Below, in pieces: positions 1 to 5,532 of a stretch of DNA of 5,532 nt (position 1 is its first letter; each line of letters begins with the position of its first letter). The stretch is from Prevotella sp. CAG:924. Lineage in GTDB: Bacteria; Bacteroidota; Bacteroidia; Bacteroidales; Bacteroidaceae. The stretch covers positions 1 to 5,532 of the forward strand of contig HF988528.1 in NCBI GenBank assembly GCA_000431975.1, written 5' to 3'. The position numbers and the translations under genes are program-made. Below the pieces are notes generated by a model, which saw only the letters and a list, made by a program, of their open reading frames with translations, did not search any database and had not been told where the DNA came from.

Positions 1-440
1 GGAGGGTAACGGGAATGGGATATGTGTGTGTGGCCGGCAGACCGCCCTGTCCTACTCTATATAACGGTGAGCATGAAGATGTAGGTGTGACCCAATATAT
101 AAGGCGGTCGTCGGTAGTGTTTCACAAAGTGTATCTGAAGCAGGTCTACCGTAGAGTGCTAATGCAAAGTCAATGGATCACCTTATGTCTCTGCTTGCGT
201 ATGTGCTCAGAAATTTGTACTTTCGTGAAGTGCATAGTTCGTATGTTTAGTTGTTTAGTCACTCCTATATTACAAACTTACGGACTGATACGCAAGTGGC
301 GGCCCTTTTCTAGATTTATCAGACACACTTTTGGGGACAGCATCTCTCCTGCCAATTAAAGAGGAATTTGAGGAGAACAGATGGGGCAGCAATGATGTCC
401 CGTGCATTCTTCATGATTTTATCAGACCGCTACAATTCTA
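1..440. other. gene-free region, possibly degenerate
   Basis: No reading frame here gives a recognisable protein. The longest open frame (15-359, plus strand, 114 codons) is rich in Cys, Arg and Phe, shows no domain, and has neither a credible signal peptide nor a Bacteroidales promoter. Minus-strand frames are short and broken. The stretch lies beyond the terminator that ends the sulfatase transcript. Part of it (319-346) resembles an insertion-sequence end, so decayed mobile DNA is possible, but I cannot show that from the sequence alone. Confidence 0.5.
319..346 (-). mobile_element. possible insertion-sequence end (IS256-like remnant)
   Basis: Read on the minus strand, this begins GAGATGCTGTCCCCAAAAG and continues GTGTGTCTGA. 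From memory, it resembles the terminal inverted repeats of Bacteroidales IS256/mutator-type elements, which run roughly GAGACTGTCCCAAAA followed by GTGTGTAAA. In that orientation the element interior would be at lower coordinates. A 21-codon minus-strand frame there (170-235) starts MHFTKVQIS and hits a stop, faintly like a mutator transposase N-terminus. No intact transposase, partner repeat or target duplication is visible. This is a suggestion by resemblance only. Confidence 0.22.
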
Positions 441-484
441 AAAAAGGTCCGTCGTAGGAACCGGGACTTCCTACGACGGACCTT
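440..484 (-). terminator. intrinsic terminator of the sulfatase gene
   Basis: A perfect 17-bp inverted repeat (AAGGTCCGTCGTAGGAA at 444-460 and its complement at 468-484) flanks a 7-nt loop. On the minus strand the stem is followed by a run of six T residues (complement of 440-445). It begins 17 bases after the sulfatase stop codon. Stem length, U-tract and position make a Rho-independent terminator for the leftward transcript very likely. No comparable T-run follows the stem on the plus strand, so it looks directional. Confidence 0.9.
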
Positions 485-501
485 ATCACCATCGGCAAGG
501 A

Positions 502-2094
502 TCATTTCTTATCAGCCCCTGCCGCTTCTTTCGCCTCCTTCAGCTTTTGCTCGATCGGGTCCTTGTACTGAGTCTGGAGCCTTACCAACTCAGCCTTCAG
601 GTCAGCCGTGATCTTCTCATAGCCCGGCTGTCCATACAGATTGTGCATTTCAGTCGGATCCTTCTTCAGATCGTACAATTCCCATTCGTCAATGTCATTA
701 TAGAAATGGATGAGCTTGTAACGGTCCGTACGCACGCCATAGTGACGCTTGACCATGTGCTCGGCCGGGAACTCATAAAAATGGTAATACAATGACTTAC
801 GCCAGTTGGCCGGCTTCTCGCCTTTCAGAAGCGGAACCAACGATACGCCCTGAATGTCGTCGGGAATAGGTGCTCCCGCAAGCTCGAGGAAAGTGGGTGC
901 GTAATCTATGTTCTGTACCATCTCGGGGATCTCTCCCTTTGCCTTGAAGCCCTTGGGCAGGTGCATGATCAGCGGCGTGTGCATGGACTCTTCGTACATG
1001 AAACGCTTGTCGAACCAGCCATGCTCGCCCATATAGAATCCTTGATCGGAGGTGTAGACCACCAACGTGTTGTCGAGCATTCCCTTGGCCTTCAGATAGT
1101 CGAGCACACGACCTACATTGTCGTCGAGCGACTTCACCACCTTGGCATAGTCGCGCATGTAACGCTGATACTTCCACTCGGCAAGATCCTTACCCTGTGG
1201 ATTCTTCTTATAGAAATCGTCGATGATCGGCCGGTAGAAGTCGTCGTACACCTTACGGTCAGCAGGAATCAGACGTCCGATATAGCTCTCATATCTCTCT
1301 TTCAGCGGAGAGGTCTTGTCGGGCCGGTCCATCTTGTTGTCATAGATGAGGTCCATATTCTTCCAGATGCTCATTTCCTGTGCGGCGGCAGCGGGACGGC
1401 CCTCATAATCGTCGTAGAAGTTGTCGGGCAAGGGGAAGGTCTTGTCCTCATACAGCGGCAGATATTTCAATTCGGGCAACCAGTTGCGATGGATGGCCTT
1501 ATGGTGGATGAACAGGCAGAAGGGCTTGCTCTTGTCACGCTGGTTCTCCAACCAATCGATGCTCATGTCCGTTATCAGATTGGTCACATAACCTTCCTTG
1601 CGGATGGTGTCGTTATCCATCGTGATGAAGTCGGGATTGTAATAATCGCCCTGCTCTGGCAGGATCTCCCAATAGTCGAATCCGGTAGGAAGGCTCACCA
1701 AATGCCACTTGCCGATGATGGCCGTCTGATAGCCGGCCTTCTGCAACAGCTTTGGCATCGTCTGCTGAGAACCGTCGAACACACAGGTCGTATTGTCCGT
1801 GAAGCCATTGGCGTGACTGTGCTTACCGGTGAGCATACAGGCGCGGCTGGGGCCGCTCAACGAATTGGCGACAAAACTATTCGTAAAGATGACTCCGTCG
1901 TTGGCGATGCGGTCGAGATTGGGCGTCTCCACGAACCGGCTGCCATAGCAGCTCATCATCTGAGCCGTATGGTCATCGGTCATGATATATACGATATTAT
2001 AGTGCTTGGGCGCCTGCTTTTCACCGGCAAATGCCGTATGGGGAGCCAAGGCCGCCATTCCCGTCAACGGGTAGATCAATGAGGATGTTTTCAT
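502..2094 (-). CDS. exported S1-family sulfatase, probably N-acetylglucosamine-6-O-sulfatase-like
   Basis: This 530-residue arylsulfatase-fold enzyme is predicted to hydrolyse O-sulfate esters on glycans. A signal peptide is visible (residues 1-23, ending AFA before GEK), so it should act in the periplasm or at the cell surface; this also supports the ATG at 2094. Metal-site motif TDDH is at 39-42. The signature SGPSRACMLTGK is at 80-91, with Ser80 the residue converted to formylglycine; the Ser form needs an anSME maturase, encoded elsewhere. Further conserved pieces are GKWHL (128-132), HHKAIH (197-202), TSDQG (348-352) and the FDKR lysine (Lys363). The length is normal, and the C-terminus is a Lys/Ala/Glu-rich tail. 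The pattern around the signature, the LPEQGDYYNP stretch and HHKxxHRNW resembles Bacteroides GlcNAc-6-sulfatases (S1_11; mucin-desulfating sulfatase type). The sulfatase assignment is firm; the substrate is inferred. It lies downstream of a susD remnant on the same strand. No Shine-Dalgarno or near-gene promoter is visible. Confidence 0.95.
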   Translation of the reverse strand: MKTSSLIYPLTGMAALAPHTAFAGEKQAPKHYNIVYIMTDDHTAQMMSCYGSRFVETPNLDRIANDGVIFTNSFVANSLSGPSRACMLTGKHSHANGFTDNTTCVFDGSQQTMPKLLQKAGYQTAIIGKWHLVSLPTGFDYWEILPEQGDYYNPDFITMDNDTIRKEGYVTNLITDMSIDWLENQRDKSKPFCLFIHHKAIHRNWLPELKYLPLYEDKTFPLPDNFYDDYEGRPAAAAQEMSIWKNMDLIYDNKMDRPDKTSPLKERYESYIGRLIPADRKVYDDFYRPIIDDFYKKNPQGKDLAEWKYQRYMRDYAKVVKSLDDNVGRVLDYLKAKGMLDNTLVVYTSDQGFYMGEHGWFDKRFMYEESMHTPLIMHLPKGFKAKGEIPEMVQNIDYAPTFLELAGAPIPDDIQGVSLVPLLKGEKPANWRKSLYYHFYEFPAEHMVKRHYGVRTDRYKLIHFYNDIDEWELYDLKKDPTEMHNLYGQPGYEKITADLKAELVRLQTQYKDPIEQKLKEAKEAAGADKK

Positions 2095-2131
2095 AAGATG
2101 AAGTAAATAAAATGATGTTCTATCAATCGTA

Positions 2132-2160
2132 AGGGATTGCCGGCTGCCTGCCGGAACCCT
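2132..2160 (-). other. imperfect stem-loop in the sulfatase leader
   Basis: On the minus strand, AGGGTTCCGGC and GCCGGCAATCCCT can pair imperfectly around a short AGGCA loop, about 40 bases upstream of the sulfatase start. No T-run follows, so it is not a standard terminator. It may be a leader RNA structure, or chance in GC-rich DNA. Confidence 0.3.
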
Positions 2161-2177
2161 AAGCTATCGAGCAAAGA

Positions 2178-2214
2178 GTCCGAGGAATGATGGAAGGAGC
2201 CATCCTCCCCGGAC
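2178..2214 (-). other. strong RNA hairpin between the susD remnant and the sulfatase
   Basis: On the minus strand, GTCCGGGGAGGATGG (2214-2200) pairs with CCATCATTCCTCGGAC (2193-2178) around the loop CTCCTT. This gives about 15 base pairs with two G-U pairs and one bulged A. The compensating G-U pairs make an RNA-level role plausible. It lies 110 bases after the susD stop and 83 bases before the sulfatase start. Only CTCTTTG follows, which is a poor U-tract, so a processing or stability element, or a weak attenuator, fits better than a full terminator. Function is inferred. Confidence 0.5.
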
Positions 2215-2256
2215 CCTGTAATGATATTCCAATGCGATAAACGATGTGATCACCGT

Positions 2257-2284
2257 CCGACGGCGCGTCGCCTGTCTCCGTCGG
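2257..2284 (-). other. GC-rich inverted repeat after the susD stop
   Basis: A perfect 7-bp repeat (CCGACGG at 2257-2263, CCGTCGG at 2278-2284) encloses 14 bases that can also form an alternative GGCG/CGCC stem. It starts about 40 bases after the susD stop on the minus strand and has no T-run. It may be a 3'-end stability or pausing structure for the old susD message. Short GC-rich repeats like this can arise by chance. Confidence 0.35.
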
Positions 2285-2324
2285 GTCCTTGCCTCTCAAC
2301 AGGGACGCGACCGAAGGCAGAGAC

Positions 2325-2603
2325 CTACCAACCGGGATTCTGTTCCCACATGCCGTCGGTCAGGCCACCCACCATCTCCTGACGGATAGGCAACAGATAA
2401 TCGCGATTCAAATTGAATTGCCATCCATTCGGATAGTTGACGTTGTTGAACGGCACGATATACCCGTCCTTCAACCACAGGTTTGAGCCAACGGTCATGA
2501 TACCGTCGAAATGTTCGCCCAGCGTACTGCCTGTATACAAGGCTCCCGTCGGCGTCTTGCCTACTATCAGCACATCGGCTGCCGCCCATCGCAGGAATTG
2601 TTT
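2325..2603 (-). pseudogene. susD/RagB-family C-terminal remnant (5' truncated)
   Basis: The frame encodes 92 residues, from KQFLRWAAADVLIVG to the terminal QNPGW followed by TAG. The stretch FNLNRDYLLPIRQEM and the ending EQNPGW at the stop are the hallmark C-terminus of SusD-like outer-membrane lipoproteins, which bind glycan at the cell surface as partners of SusC TonB-dependent transporters. Such proteins are usually about 500-650 residues, so more than 80% is missing. Upstream, the same frame meets TAA at 2604-2606, and past that the DNA becomes an AT-rich spacer and then the divergent GH20 gene. There is no lipoprotein signal and no room for the missing domains. The GTG at 2573 could start a shorter peptide, but a functional product is unlikely. 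The sulfatase lies 230 bp downstream on the same strand, as expected of an old susC-susD-sulfatase operon. Family identity is strong; the loss mechanism (deletion or rearrangement near 2604-2624) is inferred. Confidence 0.85.
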
Positions 2604-2624
2604 TTAGGCTTTCAACATACTATG

Positions 2625-2632
2625 CAAATATA
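2625..2632 (-). promoter_or_regulatory. candidate leftward -7 promoter element
   Basis: The minus strand reads TATATTTG, an exact match to the Bacteroidales -7 consensus TAnnTTTG. No clear TTTG-type -33 element lies 19-21 bases further upstream. Transcription would start at about 2619, at the broken edge of the susD remnant, and run through it to the sulfatase. This is the only consensus leftward promoter I see for the sulfatase, and it could be the surviving promoter of the lost susC/susD operon. It could also be chance in AT-rich DNA. Confidence 0.4.
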
Positions 2633-2666
2633 AGCATAATTACTTAAAGTATATGATTATTTTTAT

Positions 2667-2674
2667 TACTTTTG
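2667..2674 (+). promoter_or_regulatory. -7 promoter element of the GH20 gene
   Basis: TACTTTTG matches the Bacteroidales -7 consensus TAnnTTTG. A weak -33 candidate, TTAAAG, starts at 2644, 19 bases upstream of the -7 element. Transcription would begin near 2680, giving a leader of about 20 bases before the ATG at 2701. No Shine-Dalgarno sequence is present; the AT-rich leader is typical of the phylum. Confidence 0.6.
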
Positions 2675-2700
2675 TAGAGTACATTACCAATTAATCCACT

Positions 2701-5031
2701 ATGGAAAAGAAACTAATAAAAATATGGACAATCTGCCTCTTTATGTCTGGAGGATTAGTAGCAAGTGCACAACAAAAGACTCAGATAGGAGATCTGCACT
2801 GCATTCCACTGCCACAAGAAATCATGGAAGACGCGACAAAAGCACCTTTCATGATCAATTCTTCTACGACCATCGTCTATGAGAAGGGCAACAAGAAACT
2901 GGCAAGCACTGCCCGTCTCCTGGCTGACTACATAAACGAAGTAACAGGGACGAAAGTAAAGCTAGCTACAAAAGCCCCCAAAAAGAATTGCATCGTTTTA
3001 AAAGTAGATCCGTCCATCAATCATAAGGATGGGTACAAACTGAATATCACTGCCGATAAGGTCACCGTGACAGGAGCCACGGAAGCCGGCGTCTTTTACG
3101 GATGCCAGACAATCCATAAGTCACTCCCCATCACAAAGGGAAGTGAGGCCATAGCGTCACTGCCCGCAGGAGAAGTGAATGATTTTCCTCAATACGATTA
3201 CCGCGGATTCATGATTGATGTTGGCCGCCATTTCTTTCCAAAGGAATATCTCAAAGAGTTGATCGATGTCATGGCATTGCATAACATCAATTACTTCCAT
3301 TGGCATCTGACAGAAGACCAGGGATGGCGTATCGAGATCAAGAAATATCCCAAATTAACGGAGATAGGCTCATATCGGAAAGAGACCATCACCGCTCCCG
3401 GATCAGGAAAATTCGACGGCATTCCCGTCAGTGGCTACTATACGCAAGAAGACGCCAAGGAGATTGTCGCATATGCGGCAGAACGATTCATTACTGTCAT
3501 TCCAGAGATAGACATGCCGGGACACATGTTGGCGGCATTGGCATCCTATCCGGAACTGGGATGTACGGGTGGTCCGTATGAGACCGCTACCAAATTCGGC
3601 GTATTCAAAGATGTATTGTGCGGAGGAAATCCTAAGACGCTGCAATTTGCCAAGGATGTCGTAAATGAGCTCATGGATATCTTCCCGGATGCTCCCTATA
3701 TCCACATAGGAGGAGATGAATGTCCGAAGACCGAATGGAAGAAATGCCCAAAATGCCAGGCTAAGATTAAGGAACTGGGACTACAAGATACGAAAGAGCA
3801 TAGCAAAGAAAACCAACTTCAAGTATATTTCATGAATGAGGTGGAGAAGGAGATCGCCAAACGTGGCAAGAAAATGCTGGCATGGGACGAGATCCTGGAA
3901 GGCAACCCGAATCCTCAAACGACAACCGTCATGGCATGGACGAGTGTAAATGCGTCCGTAAAGGCAGCCCGACTGGGGCACGCTACGATCGTTTGTCCGA
4001 TCAGCCACCTGTATTTTAGCAATCCCGGTTACAACCGCTTAAAAGGAGTGAGCAGCGTAGAACGGGTGTACAACTTTGAGCCGACCTCCGACAAGCTCTC
4101 TCCGGAAGAAAAGAAAAACATCATCGGAGTTCAGGGATGCATTTGGACAGAATGGACCAAGGACAGTACGAAAATGGAATGGCAAATGATGCCACGTATT
4201 GCAGCACTAAGTGAATTGCAATGGAGCAATCCCGCCAAGAAGGACCTGAACGGATTCCTGAAACGGCTCCGCCATCAGTTGGACTTGTATCAACTGTATG
4301 GACTTAATTACAAAAAGGATATAGAGGACGTAACAATAGATGTCGAGCCCGAAGGTGAGAACGAAACGGCCATCATCAGCCTGAACACTTTCGATCACGC
4401 TCCAACATATTACACCCTGGACGGCTCTGAGCCATCAGCCTCTTCCCAGCAATACCGTCAGCCGTTCACAATAGGCAAGACTACGACCATCAAGACAAAA
4501 GCCATCCGGAATGGCCGTGAAAGTAATGTTACTGAAGAGACCCTGACATACAATCTGGCCACCATGCATCCGATAACGCTCAACAGCAAGCCCGATCCTA
4601 CGTACACGTATAAGGGTGTCAACCTGCTCGTGGATGGTATGCAAGGCGATGACAATTACCGCTCCGGACGATATATCGGTATCTATGGTCAAGATCTTGA
4701 TGCGATCATTGACTTACAGGACACAAAAGAAATCTCTTCCGTCTCCATCGGTACATATCTCGTCCCCGGCGATTATATCTTCGGCCTGACCGGACTTGAC
4801 ATTTATGTGTCTGAAGATGGAAAGACCTATAACAAGATTGCTTCCAAATCAATTCCTACATTGGAAAAGGGCAGTAAAAACAATGTATTGAAACGCGAAA
4901 GCATTAGTTTCGACAAAACGAAAGCTCGCTACGTGCACATAATAGGAAAGAACACACCTGTTCTACCCGACTGGCATCCAGGTGCAGGTAAACCTACCTA
5001 TTTATTTCTAGATGAGATTTCCATCAATTAA
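2701..5031 (+). CDS. exported GH20 beta-N-acetylhexosaminidase with C-terminal FN3-like and F5/8-type domains
   Basis: This 776-residue enzyme is predicted to remove terminal beta-linked GlcNAc or GalNAc from host glycans by substrate-assisted retaining catalysis. A signal peptide is visible (residues 1-23, ASA before QQK), supporting the ATG at 2701. Next comes an N-terminal GH20b-type domain (about 30-160), starting near the LPQE motif. The TIM-barrel catalytic domain spans about 165-505 and holds Arg176 (DVGRHF), HWHLTEDQGWR (200-210), PEIDMPGH (268-275), the catalytic pair Asp339-Glu340 in HIGGDE, Trp395 (LAWDE), Trp413 (MAWT), Tyr438 and Trp482 (CIWTEW). All expected active-site motifs are present. 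Residues about 545-618 form a chitobiase C-terminal/FN3-like module (YYTLDGSEP), and about 625-776 an F5/8-type (discoidin, CBM32-like) module ending in an LFLDEISIN strand. It is transcribed away from the sulfatase. Two stop codons lie in tandem (TAATAA). Linkage preference is unknown; action on sulfated substrates is possible but unproven. Confidence 0.96.
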   Translation: MEKKLIKIWTICLFMSGGLVASAQQKTQIGDLHCIPLPQEIMEDATKAPFMINSSTTIVYEKGNKKLASTARLLADYINEVTGTKVKLATKAPKKNCIVLKVDPSINHKDGYKLNITADKVTVTGATEAGVFYGCQTIHKSLPITKGSEAIASLPAGEVNDFPQYDYRGFMIDVGRHFFPKEYLKELIDVMALHNINYFHWHLTEDQGWRIEIKKYPKLTEIGSYRKETITAPGSGKFDGIPVSGYYTQEDAKEIVAYAAERFITVIPEIDMPGHMLAALASYPELGCTGGPYETATKFGVFKDVLCGGNPKTLQFAKDVVNELMDIFPDAPYIHIGGDECPKTEWKKCPKCQAKIKELGLQDTKEHSKENQLQVYFMNEVEKEIAKRGKKMLAWDEILEGNPNPQTTTVMAWTSVNASVKAARLGHATIVCPISHLYFSNPGYNRLKGVSSVERVYNFEPTSDKLSPEEKKNIIGVQGCIWTEWTKDSTKMEWQMMPRIAALSELQWSNPAKKDLNGFLKRLRHQLDLYQLYGLNYKKDIEDVTIDVEPEGENETAIISLNTFDHAPTYYTLDGSEPSASSQQYRQPFTIGKTTTIKTKAIRNGRESNVTEETLTYNLATMHPITLNSKPDPTYTYKGVNLLVDGMQGDDNYRSGRYIGIYGQDLDAIIDLQDTKEISSVSIGTYLVPGDYIFGLTGLDIYVSEDGKTYNKIASKSIPTLEKGSKNNVLKRESISFDKTKARYVHIIGKNTPVLPDWHPGAGKPTYLFLDEISIN

Positions 5032-5074
5032 TAAAAGGACCTATAATCTCTACAAAAGCCTCCTGTAAACGATA

Positions 5075-5128
5075 GTAAAAGGGCCATATCATTTTCCCCA
5101 TGTGTGAAATAAGATATGGCCCTTTTAC
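5075..5128 (+). terminator. terminator hairpin after the GH20 gene
   Basis: A perfect 16-bp inverted repeat (GTAAAAGGGCCATATC at 5075-5090 and its complement at 5113-5128) flanks a 22-base loop, starting 43 bases after the GH20 stop. The T-run (TTTT, 5123-5126) lies in the descending arm, with matching A residues in the ascending arm. It could therefore terminate transcription from either direction. The loop is longer than usual for an intrinsic terminator, but stem, position and T-run fit. Confidence 0.75.
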
Positions 5129-5532
5129 ACATTATATGATGCAGTAAAACGCACTACCATGTGGCCACATACAAATGACAATATTTACAAATATCGGAAT
5201 TATTGCCATTATTATTATATCCCGTATATTACTCAAATATTTCTTCGGATATGACAGACATACTAGGATACACCTTATATGCAAAACTGTTTCATTTGTC
5301 TACCTCCATACGGCATACCATCATTTCATGCCATCAAAAGCCCAGTAGAACCGCTGAAATAGGCAATACGCTACAGGATATGCCAATAAGAAAGATATAA
5401 GGCTAAAGACAAGAAAGAATCCTCCACTCACCGGGAACACCCGTTACAAGGAAACTTCATCACACCGGCATTCCCGCCCGTCCGGGAACAAGGACACAAG
5501 GGGAAATGGCGACAAATGCGGAGAATCGAGTA
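5129..5532. other. gene-free intergenic region
   Basis: I see no credible gene. The longest frame (5203-5400, plus, 65 codons) has no recognisable motif and no TAnnTTTG promoter. The left half is AT-rich and holds two small symmetric sites near 5159-5194. The right half is richer in GC and holds a short TTCCCG/CGGGAA hairpin (5471-5488) and two copies of CCGGGAACA (5431 and 5482). It may be the upstream or downstream region of a gene outside the window. Confidence 0.5.
5159..5170. promoter_or_regulatory. perfect 12-bp palindrome, possible operator
   Basis: ATGTGGCCACAT is fully self-complementary and is followed ten bases later by the near-palindrome ATATTTACAAATAT (5181-5194). Such symmetry suits binding of a dimeric protein, but no adjacent promoter or gene is visible in the window. 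Function is speculative. Confidence 0.2.

Noticed and set aside
15..359. Plus-strand open frame of 114 codons, with GGAGG at 1-5 upstream of the ATG.
   Set aside because: The composition (many Cys, Arg, Phe; no domain or clean signal peptide) looks like random translation, there is no Bacteroidales promoter, and Shine-Dalgarno motifs carry little weight in this phylum.
797..1177. Minus-strand frame of 126 codons inside the sulfatase.
   Set aside because: It is an out-of-frame shadow of the sulfatase, Arg/Ala-rich and without its own motifs.
961..2082. Plus-strand open frame of 373 codons opposite the sulfatase.
   Set aside because: It is exactly antisense to a gene with every sulfatase motif, and its long openness follows from the GC-rich codon use of the true gene. 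Its translation shows no recognisable domain.
2289..2486. Plus-strand frame of 65 codons opposite the susD remnant and its leader.
   Set aside because: It is antisense to the SusD-coding frame and has no motif or promoter.
2296..2589. Minus-strand frame of 97 codons overlapping the susD remnant.
   Set aside because: It is a frame-shifted reading of the same DNA; only the other frame (2325-2603) carries the SusD C-terminal motifs.
2604..2618. Mini-frame ATG TTG AAA GCC TAA directly before the susD stub on the minus strand, as a leader peptide.
   Set aside because: Four codons are too few to support, and the candidate transcription start would fall almost on the ATG. It is more likely scar sequence.
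5203..5400. Plus-strand frame of 65 codons after the GH20 terminator.
   Set aside because: No motif, no TAnnTTTG promoter upstream, and a composition expected from AT-rich intergenic DNA.
1..5532. CRISPR array, tRNA or rRNA genes.
   Set aside because: No regularly spaced repeats, no cloverleaf-like sequence and no conserved rRNA stretches were seen on either strand.

Overview
The window looks like Bacteroidales chromosome (Bacteroides/Parabacteroides type). The evidence is a SusD-family C-terminus, a Ser-type exported sulfatase, a GH20 hexosaminidase with a C-terminal discoidin-like domain, -7 promoter elements of the TAnnTTTG form, and start codons without Shine-Dalgarno sequences. The genus cannot be fixed from the sequence alone.

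Layout. Positions 1-440 hold no convincing gene; one stretch (319-346) resembles the end of a Bacteroidales IS256-type element. A strong intrinsic terminator (440-484) closes a leftward unit containing an exported sulfatase (502-2094), probably GlcNAc-6-O-sulfatase-like. Upstream of it on the same strand is a structured, gene-free 230 bp leader (2095-2324), then the last 92 codons of a susD gene (2325-2603) whose front has been lost. An AT-rich spacer of about 97 bp (2604-2700) carries apparent promoters in both directions. To the right, a complete GH20 beta-N-acetylhexosaminidase (2701-5031) reads rightward and ends at a second terminator hairpin (5075-5128). Positions 5129-5532 are gene-free apart from small palindromes.

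How it fits together. The sulfatase and the hexosaminidase are both predicted to be exported. They would act in sequence on sulfated, GlcNAc-containing host glycans such as mucin O-glycans or keratan-like chains: one removes O-sulfate, the other removes terminal HexNAc. The susD stub shows that the sulfatase once sat downstream of a susC/susD pair in a polysaccharide utilization locus. That locus is now broken in this window, leaving the sulfatase as an orphan next to a divergent GH20 gene.

I do not see a previously undescribed system here. The most informative features are the broken susD, the divergent promoter spacer at its edge, and the strong RNA hairpin between the susD stub and the sulfatase.
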